Shown here piece by piece: positions 34,948 through 48,228 of a DNA stretch of 64,000 nt. The position numbers and the translations under genes were made by a program. The notes beneath the pieces are model-generated. The model was not told the origin of the DNA and made no database searches. It saw only the letters and a list, made by a program, of their open reading frames with translations. Position 1 is the first letter of the stretch. The number at the start of each line of letters is the position of its first letter. This DNA comes from Lichenostomus cassidix (lineage: Eukaryota > Chordata > Aves > Passeriformes > Meliphagidae), in assembly GCA_008360975.2 (NCBI GenBank), contig CM039181.1:976380-1040379 (forward strand), read 5' to 3'.

Positions 34948-37900
34948 TAATTTTGTTTTACTTCATTCTCATTCCCCTCCTAACCTCCCTCCCCTCTCTG
35001 TCCCCTCCTTCCCCCCCCCAAAAAAGTATTTATAGATTTTTCAAAAAAAGAACACAGTCATAAAATTGAGTTCAGTCTGCAGCACCACACAGAACCACCT
35101 ATTTTCAAGGCATTCTCTCTCTCTCACATCAATGCCTCCTTCATTAAAAATAGTCAGACTATCATTTTAATTTTAATAATCATTTTGTCTTCTGCTGCTG
35201 AGCTCCTTGCTAGCAGTGCAACCTGCATGACTGAAGTGCAAGAGTGTGAAGGATGAAAATGCTGTTTGGAAAACCCTTTAAATGAAGATTTCAGCAAACC
35301 CATGGTAATCCCTGCAAGCTCAGCCTTGCCTCAGCTTCAAACACATCTGGTGAGGGGTTTGTCCTGTTTTTAGGAAATCTGTTTGTGTCCAAGAGCAGTG
35401 AACGTCCTGAACTGTTTCCCTGCAGTTCTCACTGCACAGCCAGGAGTGAAAAACCAACTAGCAGAGAAAAACCAAAGAACCCAAAGACTCACTTCAGGCT
35501 TTCCACACATCCCAAGGACTCAAAGGTTGACTCTTTTCAAAGGCTAACTGCCTCATTAGCCTCTTTCCCCTACAGTTTTCATTCACTTATCTTCCACATT
35601 TGTGTGTTTTTATCATCCCTGACCTCAGAGCAGATTTCTGTCACTGAGGTCTTCTCTGCACACCTTCCACATCCCATCTCAAAAGCTTATCTTACATATT
35701 CAGCTTCTATTTTCTCTCTCACCATCTGCTTTGCTAGTTACACGTTTTATTTAAGATGTTTTAGGCCATTATTTGTATGAAATACATATCCAGAGGCAGC
35801 TGCATTGTTCTGATAAAATCCATAGGAGTTAGTGGGGCAAAACTCCCCCAAACCAGATTGATTAAATGGACATTTTCTGCAGAAATATCCCTTTTCAGCT
35901 GAGCCCTGGAAATGGATTAGACTAAAACTGTATCTCTTTCTGCTTTCCTATTTAACAAGGTCCTTCAATGCATCCCAATGAATGCTTCAGAAAGATTTTG
36001 AATTCGCGAAAATTTGAGGACAGAAATAATTTTTCACCCAGCTCTGGTCAGTATCTGCTGACTCACATCCAGATTCCTCCAGTGTTTGGATCTCCCACTG
36101 ACTCCAGAGAAAACCTGTGGTTGCCCACAGAGCATGAGCTCAGCTAACTCAATACCATAATGCATATTATTTGCCATGCTGCACTAAGCACAGGAGAAAG
36201 AGGATCCTGAGTTGCAGAACATTTTTCTTTAAGCTTTGCATATTTTTTGGAGTAGGAAAGAAAACCACATGAGGCAAAGCAATGTATTTGTTTTGTCTCA
36301 AGCACTTTGGCTCACAAATAAATGTTACTGCAGCTAGAGAGAGTTCAGGTCATTGCTGCCCCGACTAGAAAAGAAAAAAAAACAAGAAAAAAAGCTTTGG
36401 AATTCAAATGTTATTCCTCATCCCAACAAAATGTAAATAACTCAACAGTTTAGTGACCAACAGGACACAACAGAATGAATTCTGGGTAATTAAGCATCAA
36501 AGCAGAGCTGAAATTCTATGAACATTAACTCTGGAAACACAAAATTGAATTCAGCATTAGAACAGAGAAAGGCAGTGAGAGGAACAACTCAGCACTGGCA
36601 ACCCTAAACCTGCTAAGCTTCAGCCTCCTTGAGTTTTACACCAATTTCCCTGTAAGAATAGATTTTCATTGAATTAAACATGATTGGAGGAATGGTTTTA
36701 TCTTTCAGACAGTCATTGCTGCCAGAGTTGAAGGGTTACATGAAAATAGAGAAGTCAGAGAAGCTTCTCAGTTGAACTCCTTCTCCAGGCAGGATGACTA
36801 TTTGACTACCAAAACAGAAACTTCCTAGGATTCTATTGTCCTTCTCACAGGGTTTTTGCTTTTCTTCAATGTCTGCAACAGCTCAGTCTGAAACCCAAAC
36901 CACTGCAAAACCTTTGGGAGATTCCTTCCTGTAAAATGGCAGGGAAGGAGGAACAATGACAAATTCTGAGCAGGACAGGAGAACCCAAATGAAATAAAAT
37001 AAATAAAACTGCAAAATGCAAAGGGAAGGCAGAAGATCCCATCTAGAGGGAAAGAGTTGGAATCAACTAAGAAATGCAATCAGTCTTTTTATTCAGAAGA
37101 ACAGTCACAGCAGCAGGAATAACAGTGATTTTGGTGTTTTCTAAGGCTGGGAGGCTTTTCTCACCATATAACAGCAATATTTTGTCTTTTACATCTCAGA
37201 GCAAGCAGCTAAGCCACTGAAAATGCAAATCTGTGCCAAAATGGGCAAAGCATCCAAGACCATCCACAGGTTCCATCTTCATCTGGCAAACAGCAAATGC
37301 AATGCTATTTACAGCCCTTTGATATTTCTTTGTTTCTCATGGGAAACCAGTTGATGTTGTCTACTGCCAGCTCTCATTGTTAACAACACTCAGGGAGAGT
37401 TTATTCATTTTATTCTCGATGCCATTTGTCCAAAGCAACCTTTCTGTAAAGGTCATATTAGATTAATAAACACCAAGAGTATCATATAGACATCAGGATT
37501 CATTCACCAAGTGGAATTCAAGGAGACTGAGGCTTAAATTTTATGGATTTCCTATACAGAAACAGAACCCTCTTGTCAGCCTCAGGATTTCCTTCATCTC
37601 TAAGTTGTAGAAATACACAAAACTAAACAATAGTTGCTCACTCCACTGGTTTCTCCTCTCCTGTAATATACAAAAACACAGTTCAAAGAACATTTCTGTT
37701 TGAATTCTCTCCATCTTCCTTTCCCAGTCCTGTTGAAAATCTGTGAATGAAGTGGTTCATCTGTGAAATGATGTTTATATTCACTCCCTCAGTGATGCCA
37801 AGTTAACACTTCTGCCAGCTGTGAGAACAACTATTTCATCAGGAATTGCTGATAAAGTCATCAGTTCCATCAGGAATGGCAGAGCCCTGATCCATCAGAA

Positions 37901-38720
37901 TTGTCACACTGTGACAATGACATGGAGTAACCACCAGTTCAGGTTCATTTATTGTGATACAAGCTTTTTGCTTTATGGTTTTTTGGGTTTTTTTTATTTT
38001 TTCTTTCCATCAGAGGGGCTATCTGGTCTCAATAAACCCCAAACTGATCAGACCACACTACCTATTACAGCTTGCATCTCCTTCATGAAGACTTTAAATA
38101 ACATTACTATGTGGCTGAATGAGAAAAGCTGACAGAAGGAACAGCTATAGAAAATAAATCTGCTCAAATGAGGCTTTAGAGAAAAACCCACTCAGAACAC
38201 AACACAGGGAAGGAAAGAGGATGTAGAAAATTCAAGCAAAGGGGAAAAAGGTGTTGAAAACAAAGAAGAGCAGTGATACAAGGGTGTCAGAGAAGAGGAA
38301 AAGGATGTGCAGAATGATTGGCACAGAGGGAATGAGACAGTTTTAGCCACAGATTTGAATGACACCAAGAGGCTCAAAGCAGCTCCTGCAGCTCCTCAGT
38401 TGCTGCAGCCTCACGGTGTCACTTCAGGGAGTTATGATGTTATTATTTTATATTTATAGCAACTTCAGTGATGTTTGTCCCTCCTCAATCACCAGAGCCA
38501 CAGATGATTTGCACTGCAGGATTTTGCATTTATAAAATGCAATTTATTCAATGCAAGAGAGCAGCAGAGAAGGAATCTGTGTTGGTTGACTGTCAGGTAG
38601 GAGGAGTGCCAAAAATCCTTATCATAACAAATACTTCATGCAAAAGGACTTATTCTACCTGTGTGTCCAGAAACAGGAGATTAAAAATAGATAACCAAAG
38701 AAAGGGAGGGAAAAAGGAGA

Positions 38721-38806
38721 AGAATGAGGGTTTGGGAAGTTAAATGGCTAGTGCTTTGAGAAGTCAAATGGCTAGAAGAATGAGGGTTTGAGAAGTTAAA
38801 TGGCTA
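38721..38806. repeat. Triplicated motif ending in AAATGGCTA
   Basis: Three adjacent related units end in GAAGTTAAATGGCTA, GAAGTCAAATGGCTA and GAAGTTAAATGGCTA. The outer two (30 and 32 bp) also share AGAATGAGGGTTTG; the middle one (24 bp) is shorter. This looks like a duplication followed by partial loss. Confidence 0.85.
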
Positions 38807-39942
38807 ATTCTGTAGCTCTGAGTTTAATCTGCAAACCAGCTTTTGTCAAAACAATTAGATTGTTCTCCTCTGAGCCATTCATCACCTCAGATATTTTTCT
38901 AATTTTAACTTCCACCCACGAGAGATCAGAAACCTTCTGAAAAATGATCATCTAGGGATTCCTCAGCTGGAATTTGGACTGGCCAACATAATTCCTCTGG
39001 ACAGTTCTCCTTGCCTTTTCCCCAGTGCAAAGGCTGGAATGTCAGCTCTGTGCTGCAGGAGTTGGGCAGAGCACTGGGGAGAGCAGCTGCAGCTTTTTCA
39101 GCCCACTGAGGCACAGAGTGACTTCAGGTAACGCTTGGCTACTTTGCATTTTCCACAAGCACAAATCTATCTCTCCTCACTTTCAGTCAACATTCAGCCA
39201 CTTCTGTCTGTGGTTAGCATAGGATTTCCACTCAAATAATGAATGATTCAAAGTTTTCAATCTCTCTACAAACCTGAGAACAGAAATGACTCCTTCCTTC
39301 ACGTTTCACAAAAGGCTGATTATAAAAGAGGGAAAATAAATGCAAAATAACTTGCACAGTCACAGACATGTTCTGTGAATGAAGACCCCAGTGGAACAGC
39401 TTTTTTGTTATTATTTGGTTTTCTTTATAGGGAAAAAAAAAAAGCCACTTTCTCTGAAAGAAACAAATTATTCATTTCCTAGAACCACAAAACTGGTTTC
39501 TGTCAAATTCTTTCAGTGGTGTTCTTTATACAACCATAAATGACATCTAAATCATGGAAAATAATGGGGAGGAGGAGGATGTAGGAAAGAGAGGAAGCTT
39601 CAGACAAGTCCTGAGTATTGTCTTGTTCCAAACATTAAAAACAGCAGAAATATCTTTAGAGCTCCTTTAGAACTGCAAGAGGATCACCTGTGCTTGGTGG
39701 CTGACCAAATATCTCTGAATACATGAAAATTCCTATGGAGTTAATGGAGATACAGGGATTTGTCATCTTCCAATTCTTACATCTCCAAGATCGATCTAAT
39801 AGGATTTCAGACAGGTATCTGTGACAAAGATTGACATCTATAATAAATATCTACTTCTGACACAGTCTGAAGAGCTCTTGAAATCAGGAAAGCAAAGCTT
39901 AAAATGTATCCATTTATTGCATTCTTCATTCTCTCAAAGGGG

Positions 39943-40063
39943 AAAAAAATAACCCCAAAAAACCCCCAAAACCAACCAACAACAAAAAAAACAAATAAAA
40001 AACCAATTACAAAAAAAAAAAAAAAAAACCCACAAAAACCCAAACCAACCCCTAAACCAAAAA
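39943..40063. repeat. A/C-rich low-complexity tract
   Basis: Nearly A/C-only on the plus strand with an A18 run at 40011-40028 and scattered T. Like the tract at 20640, it begins directly after a run of G (GGGG at 39939-39942). Confidence 0.88.
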
Positions 40064-43000
40064 GCTCTCACATCCAATTTCACCAGTTCCATCTTGCCTT
40101 TCCCACTGCAGCCTTTGGCTAACACACAAACAGGCTAACACACAAACTTCTCCTAGGAAGAACAAGCTGCACTACCTCAATGAGAAGTACAATTCTGAAC
40201 AGATGCAGCTAAGCCCTGACAAATCCCTGGGCAGACACAGTTATTGCACTTGGAGAGCTCAGAGTGTGACTGGAAATCTGAACACTTTGAAGCTGCCATA
40301 AATCAAAGCAGCCTCTCCTTCAACAAGGTGATTTCCTCTGCCTGCAGTCCCTTCCACTGGAGAGAATGGATATAAATTAGTCCCTCAAAGCATCACACAC
40401 TGTTCACTGGGATGATGTGAAGAACTTTTATTAAGGAGAGAAAAATGAGCTTTTTTTCCTCACTCCTGCATGCACAGCTTAAAAACTTGTTATAATGACT
40501 TTATATATGGTTTTAGATATATATGTTTTTATTTATTTACTGATATATCTTGCAACAGATGTAGCACAAAAATAATGTGCAAAAATACAGATCATACTGC
40601 CTTCCATAGTCCAAAGAGTACAGCAGGGCACTGCCTCAGGTAGTCATTTTCCTGCAGAAATGAGTCCTGCCCCTGTTATTTTCAATGATTTAGATGTCAT
40701 TTATGGTTGTATAAAGAGCCATTTCAAGGTTAGGAACAACACACATCACTAAGGTTTGGCTCTACACAATAATCCTCAATGGTACACTGATACAAAACCC
40801 ACCTAACTGGAACAATTCTGTTTAAAAACTCAACATATGACACAGAACTGCTCTAACTGCTGCCCTGATCACCATCATGACTTACAGCACAACTGGCAAT
40901 CACCATTTGGTAAATAGCATCTGCCAATTCCAGCCCATCCTGTGCCCTGTGCCTCTGACTGCTGTTTGCCCAGCAATGCAGCTCTCAGTGCTGGAAGCTC
41001 TCCAGCCTCTCTGCTTTGGCCTCCAATGCTCCTCAGATGAGCAACCCTCAGCTTTCTGCAGCAGCTGGGAGCAGGACAAGACTCCTGCACACTGAATTAG
41101 GTCAGATATGAACCTTGAAAGGAGGTTCATCAGTCATTTTTGGAGCTCCACTGCTTTAAAGCAGAAGCAAATAAATCACAGAATACATCCACCTCATCAC
41201 TGCAGAGTGTCATCACAGCCAGCAAAGTTAAAACTCTATTTATCACACATATCCCACCATTCCTCCTTTGTTCCCTGACCATCCTTGCCCTTTCCTTTCT
41301 CTTTTCCTTTGTTAAACTTCATAGCCTGGAAAAAACCACATGGATTTTATTTAATTACTCGATATCAAATCTCTGCTGTTGTCAAGTGTCTTCTATGGAT
41401 GGCTAAGGATTTTCACACTTTCCAGGACCACCTAGAGCTGCTCAGCACCTGTCAGGACAGTTTTGCACAAAGCCCACGGTTTTTGCCCAATGAAGCTGCA
41501 ATTCCCCAAACACACAGCAAGTCACAGAGGCAGGAGATGTGAAACCTCCTAAAATTCTTGCACATTAAAAAAGCACAGGATGGTGAGGAATTCTGTGCAA
41601 CTGCATGATCAAAGCATGAAGGAAAAAAAGAAAGCTACCTTAAAACTTCTGTAGGTGTTATGTGAACTTTCTGAAACCAAAACCGTTCAAAGGGGCATGT
41701 TCCAAATTTAAAAAGGAGATTTTAAAACGTGCCATGGAAAGTCTCTGCTTTTAACTGCCTCAGTAACTCATGCTAGAGTTGCAAAATAATCTTTATCCAA
41801 AAGATTCCACAGCTGGTGAGGGTGACAATTCTTTTTAGGGTTCCAGACAAAAAGCATGCTGGGCAGAAAGTCCCACAATTATCAAACTCCAGAAAACTGC
41901 CCAAGCCTTTAAAATCATCCTTTTAGCAGCAAGAGAAAACTGTGACCTGGGGCTGGGGATGAGATTTCTGTGCCTAACAGTGTCATATGGCTTTGGGGTG
42001 AGACTGGGGACAGAGGGTCACCTCAATGCTGCTGCTTCCCCTGCTGCCCTCTGATCCTCATCTGAGCACATTGTAAGTCTCTGAGGCCTTGGAATGCTTT
42101 TCAACACAAACAGTGCTTAAGCTCCCCCTAAGTGGGGAATAAAACTATTAATACAGCAAATAGAAAGTGTTTTGGTTTCTCCTCTCTGGGATAGAAAGGA
42201 TACCAAGAGAAAGTCAAAGGAAGCACGCGAAATTTTCCACCCTAATTATTGCCTGCAGAGTCCAGCAGGAGCAGGGCAGGTTGTGCTTCAGCCTGAAAGC
42301 TCAATTTGGTCATTTTGATCTCTGCAATGTCCTCAGTAAAGGTTTCTGTGCTCCATCCCATCAGGTGCTGTGCTGCTGGCAAACACAGACAGGGGAGAAA
42401 AGGGAAATGTGAACCACTGAAGTCATTTTGCTTCCCACACACAACCTCAGGCTGAGGTGATGTCAGAGTTCACCAGCAAAACAAGTCTGAATGGCAGCAG
42501 CGCTTGAGAGGAGAAAATCCAAAGGAAAATTGTGTTTATCCAGAAGTGCTGCTGCTGATTCAACAGGCAGCATCCCTGCGAGTGTGCAATGAATCAAGAG
42601 GGTGTGTGACACGTGGCTGTCACTGCTAGGGAGCTTTGACTTCCACAGAATGGGGAGAAATTGCCTTAAGGCTTCACTTTATCCTATGCCAAAAAATCCT
42701 AAAGGGATTACAATGCTGCTCACCTTCACTCTCAAGATATCCAACTTCCTGCTGAACCATAAAAATCATACTGATCTGGTAACTGATGTAATTCCTGAGA
42801 GCTCTTAATCATCTCTAATAATTCATAAATCATATATTAATAAATGTAAAGGAAAAAACCCAGGTCCTTTCAATTCTCTTCCTGGAATAAAAATGGGAAG
42901 GGTGGATGTGGTGGGAGGGGAAATTGGGCTGTGATTATGCCACATGAGGTGCTGTTTCTCCCAGGGAATCTCTCTGCAGGATAGCCTCCATTTGAGGCAG

Positions 43001-45484
43001 GATTTGAAAAAGATGATGGAAAAATTGACCTTTTTTTTTCCCCCCTTTGCATGTAACTTTTTAGAAAGACAGGTGAGGAAGGTACATGACACTTCAGCTG
43101 AAATATTAGTGACTCCTGTCAGTTCAGGGTAACCTTAGACTAGGAAAAAAAATCCAAGTTTGAGTCCTATTACAGCCCAGGCTGAGCAAAGTGCTCTGAA
43201 ACACATGCTTATAGTTAACCACGTGCCTAAGTGCTTTGCTGAATTAGGACCTCTGTTGGTAAAAGGGGCAATTGATTAATGGCTTCTGACAACCACCAGC
43301 AACTAATGAGCCACAGACCTCTGCTTGTTCCTGCAAAGACTGCTTAAACCCGAAGGAAATTTCATTATGGCAACAGAAAACACTTCTAAATAAATCATAT
43401 GTGTCTCCTTCGCAAATATTAATTTTTATCTGCAATTAGTGGTAAACCCAGACTTCCTTTCATGCAGCAATCAAAGCCAGTGCCGTTTGCCATGTGAAGC
43501 TGTTATTTTTCCAAACCCATACATTTCTTTCTAGAAGTCCAAGGTTTACAGAAAGCTCTGTGAACTCAGCTGAATCGACCATGAAATATGCAGGACACAG
43601 CAGAGGAACCAAAAAGTTGCCTGAAACAAACTTCAGCAACAAACTTCATGCCAGCTCTGTACAACTCACCCAAAGCTAAGAGTTTGGCCACTTGATGTGC
43701 TGAAAACCTTCTTCATGCTGCTTCCCACTGAGACACAGTAAGGGACAAAATCCCAGGAATTCCCACCTTTGCTAGCTCCCACCTGAGAGCTGGGAAAGCT
43801 TTGGAGCAGTGAGAGGATCACTGAGATCCTGACAGATGCAATCCAGAGATTTGCCAAGTGTTCACCCTTGTGCAGGGTTTCTGACTGGCCATGGGTTTGA
43901 GCTTTTATTTTATTCCTATTTAGAGGCAGGAAATTCTACAGGAGCCATGGCATTCAAGCCCAATGTCAGCCTCACCTCAATATCATCAAACAACTCATCT
44001 TGCTTTTCCCAGCACCATCACTACAGCAGAACACAGACAGCAGGACAAGAAGAATCACTCGTTAACACTGAGCTAACACTAATTAACACTAATCCAGATA
44101 CACCTGGAAACTTCAAAACTCTAAGTTACAAAACAGGGACAGTAATAGTTGAGGTCTCGTCGTTATCACTCATGAGGTATGGAAAATTATTCTTCCTTTT
44201 CCCATTTTTACTAGGTATTTCATCATCTAAACCAGAATTCAAGTATAGGTATATGTTATATAATGGAAAATAGCACAAGAAATATACCATTGATGCCATA
44301 CAAGAATTCAGTGGCTGTTTACAGAGGTTCCAGGGCAGAATGGAATTGGCATTCATGCAATATGATAACTGAGCATTTATTTTCCTTCATTTGCACTCTC
44401 CTTCAAAGAGCTCACCTGTAATTTTGGGGATAACCAAAGCAGTTTGAGCACAAACCTTCCCCCAAAACCCGCAGAGCTCCCCACTGTGAGCACACTGTGC
44501 CTCACGAGCTCAGTGTTAACTCCTCTGAAGGCTCTGCCAGCCAAGGCAACACCTAACCCTCCCAAAATGCTGCCAGGAGGCAGCAAACCTGTCAGGTGGC
44601 TTTGCCAGCAGCAGGAACCAGCAGGGAGGGTTTGCATCACTTTATCCAACGATGACATTATCCAAATTACAGCCTTTCTTATCGATTCCTGCAGAACCCT
44701 CGTGGGCAATTTATCACTGAGCCATGAGATGGAGACTCCAGTTGCCATGGTTTTATTTAAATGTTTCCTGAATGTACATCAAGGCCTTTTGGAACAGAGA
44801 TGAACTCTTAGAGGCTCTGAGGGAAGAAAAGTGACATCACTGACATTCCTGAGCCCTGGGGAAATGACCAAACCCACTTTTTTCTTTTTAAATCCAGAAA
44901 AAAGAGTTTCAGTTCCCTAGGTTTGGATCAGATCTGCATGGATCAGACAGACTCTAACAATGCCCCAGAGGAAAGGGTGGGGAGGGAAAAGGAAAACACT
45001 GGATTTTTTTTCACAGATCTACAAAAATAAGATATTACATTACTGAGTAAATGCTGAGTGTTTACACTGCTGTTTCACTGTGAAGAGGAAAACAAATATC
45101 TACCTTTGCACAAGTGACTTATCAATATGTTTATTGTAACTCAGATCCTGGCTTGAAACAGCCTTGAAAATCTATTTCATGTTTGCATGAATTTCAACTA
45201 AAATTTTGTAAATACCCAAAAAATTGTAGAAATACCTAGCAGTCACCCAAGGTCTACATATTCCCCACAAGATATTCCCAGGTTCATCTGGAAAACTTTC
45301 AGCAGTTTCAAAAGGAAGACAAGGTGCTGAGGTTAAAAACAAAAGTCCTTCTCCACACAGTGCATGGGAGAATTTCAAACAGCAGAACAGCAGGTATTTC
45401 CTTTCCCAGCACTGTGAAAATCCAAAGTGTATCAGTTTCACCCTGAGAGGGGAGCTGGGATGTTCCTGCAGGTGAATCCTGGGT

Positions 45485-45532
45485 AGTCACCAATAAAGTC
45501 ACCAACACAATAAAGTCACCAACCCAATAAAG
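45485..45532. repeat. 17-bp repeat CAATAAAGTCACCAACA
   Basis: Two full copies plus a partial third. Each carries AATAAA, but the setting gives no reason to call polyadenylation sites. Confidence 0.88.
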
Positions 45533-46647
45533 CTCATCTCTTTAGGAATTCTCTTCAGAGAATATTGCTCACATTGAGCTTTACCCACACAGAGCTCAGA
45601 GAGTTACACCATTGATATTTTACTCCATCCATCTCACCCATACCTGGGTAAATAATAATAATATAAAAAATCCTTGGGTTCCTCAGAGGATCAGAGCTTT
45701 TTCTCTGCTTCATTACAGTAACAGACCCATTGTGAATTATTACCACTATGCTTCATTGCAGTACAAGTCCAATTGTGTATTTTTCTTTAGCCTTGTATTT
45801 CCAAAGCTGTTTACTGCACAGCTCCACTGACAGGCACTCTTTTCCTTTCCCCTCTGTTTTACAGAGCAGAAAAAGCTGTCTTGAGCTGAATTAACAGTGG
45901 CAATTAACACTGATGGACCTTTCCCTCCAAGTTTGCTGTTCTGCATTCAGCAGACTTGGAGGGATTTATTTGGGTGATTTTTGGGTTCTGCATGCCCATA
46001 TCACACTGAAACAAAAGAAATGGAAAGGCAGCTTCAGTACTGAATCCACTTGAGGGAAATGAAGAAGGAAACATTCTGTTGGTTCCCATTTCAGCTCCAG
46101 CTCTGCTGTAGGGCTGGAGCTCAATGCAAGAAGCATTTCTACGGAATTTTGGCATTAGGTGGACTTCCCAAGAACTGCTACTGTCCTGTTGATATTCCAG
46201 CTGAAACCTTCCGAGAGCAGTTTGAAATGTTGGCACAATTTCCTCCCCAGTCTGATCCAACTTGAGCAACGAGAGGAGCACAGGAGGCTCTGATTTGGAT
46301 CTAAAATGCTCCTCTCTGCTCTGTCCAAATAAAATGCACACAAAATGTGCAAACAGAACATCCCAACCCAGCACCCCCACCAGGGACCACTTGGAAAGAA
46401 CATTCCAGAGGAATATTCCATCCTTGCTGAGCAAATTTCAGCCATTCTCACCTCTGAGGCACCACAGTGTCACACCCATTGCTCCTGCACTGTTCCCAGG
46501 GAGTTTGGCTCCATGAACCAAATTCTAGCAAACCCTGAGAGTCACCAAGTCATTCTGTAGCTCTGCCCCAGCAGGGGGAACAGGAATGCTCAAGGCATGG
46601 CCAGTCAGGCTCACCTCACTGCTTTTGTACCTGAAAACAGCACAGGA

Positions 46648-46809
46648 TAGAGCTGGGGGACTTCTACTGAGATCTTATTAACAGAGTGATCAATATTTAT
46701 TTATGGATGAAAGGCAGAAGGGAAACAGGCTAGAACTAGGGGACTTCTACTGAGATGTCATTTACAGAGTGATCAATATTTATTTATGGGTGAAAAGGAC
46801 AGGGAAACC
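46648..46809. repeat. 83-bp tandem duplication
   Basis: Copy one (46648-46730) and copy two (46731-46809) share TAGAGCTGGGGGACTTC-like starts, CTACTGAGAT and a long block around GAGTGATCAATATTTATTTA. They differ by scattered substitutions and small indels, so the event is not very recent. Confidence 0.88.
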
Positions 46810-47403
46810 ACAAACTTTGTAATAACCATGTCCTTTCTCTTGGAAAATGCTCTTTTTTTTTCCCCTACCAAACCTGAATGACAATTTCTCACAGGCTCAG
46901 TGTGTCTCACGCTATTAAACCTGCTAGTTTCTAATAAAGCAGTGGCTGTCTATAAAACAGGAGCACAAGCACTAAATCCTAGTGCTGGCTGGCCAATCTC
47001 CACATATCCTAATATGGTCAGGAACACGTTGAGAGGAGCCCAGAGCAGAGAGCCAAACTGCACAATCTGCAGAGCACAGTGCCACAGAGCCTCTGCAGCC
47101 CCAGCCTGCTCACCCCAGCTCCACCATAATTGTCCTTCTGCACAGTGACAAAGCCCAGAGCCTTCTGCTCCCCTGCCCTGCCAGGGAGGTTAATTCTCAC
47201 TGCCCTACAAGGTTTTCAGGGACAGCAGCTCGTGGGAGAGATTCCCTGCTGGGGCTGAATGTAGTGAGGAAATCCTGGGTGTCCCAGGGAAGAACATGCA
47301 TGAGGCTCTCTGGGTTTGTGTAAATAGCAGTATTTTCAAGGCTCCAACACAAAAAACACACTTTCTTTATCTACTAATGAGCACAGAAGAGGTTTTACAA
47401 CAT

Positions 47404-47574
47404 AAAACCTATAGAAAGGGTATTTTCCTCACTCTTTTGCTACTAAAAAACCGATAGAAAGTGTATTTCCCCACTGTTTTGTCACTGCAAAACCTATAGA
47501 AAGGGTGTTTTCCTCACTCTTTTGCCACTGCAAAACCTATAGAAAGGGTATTTTCCTCACTCTTTTGCCACTAC
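47404..47574. repeat. 43-bp tandem array, four copies
   Basis: Units start at 47404, 47447, 47489 and 47532 and share AAAACCTATAGAAAGGG, TTTTCCTCACTC and TTTTGCCACT. The second unit is the most diverged and is 42 bp; the third and fourth are nearly identical, suggesting ongoing turnover. Confidence 0.93.
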
Positions 47575-48043
47575 TGCCATTTATGAAACTTGCTGACTGC
47601 TTACCTGACTCTGAACCCACTGTAAAATAAACTTGCCCTGCTTGTGCTATGTATTTGCCTTTCAGCCTTCTAAATTTCACTGGGCAGTGAAAATTGGCAG
47701 GAAAAAAAAGCCTGAAGTGGTTTAGGATTTTTGAAATAGTTAAGACAAAAGGAGGTGACAAAGTAAATGAGTGACATTATCAAAGTCACTCTTCAAGTCA
47801 CACTTCAGTCGTCCCACTTTCCCTTCTTTGCAATTCCACCAAAATCATTGCAAAGTTGGATATCAGAGATTTGTCAACAGCAGAAAAGGGGATTATTGAG
47901 TTTATATCAGTGAAACAACTCACTTTGGGCTTTAGAAGAACAATGCCACCTTGCTCATGCAGAAGGGTTAGCTGGCCTCTCCCAGCTCGTTTCCTATGAG
48001 ATCACAGGCAAAGAGAAGGGATTGGTTTCAGGAAGTTTGGAAG

Positions 48044-48053
48044 CCTTTTATGG
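48044..48053. promoter_or_regulatory. CArG-type motif CCTTTTATGG
   Basis: A perfect CC(A/T)6GG match 33 kb upstream of the CALD1 exon. By itself this is at the level expected by chance in a window of this size; it is noted because the neighbouring gene is an SRF target. Confidence 0.15.
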
Positions 48054-48202
48054 GTTATGTTAACAAGGCACAGGCTGTTCCCTCAAAGTGATTGTACATC
48101 AAATTCCACTGCAGCCACATGCCCTTGCTTGGAATGCTTTAGCATATATGATAGTACCAACAAGCACCAAAAAAAGCAGCAATTCTGGCATTCAATCCCT
48201 GC

Positions 48203-48228
48203 CTCTCTCTCTCTTTTTTTTTTTTTTA
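48203..48228. repeat. (CT)n followed by poly(T)
   Basis: Five CT units run into about 15 T and then AG. It resembles a splice acceptor tract on the plus strand, but no exon follows that I can support. Confidence 0.85.
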
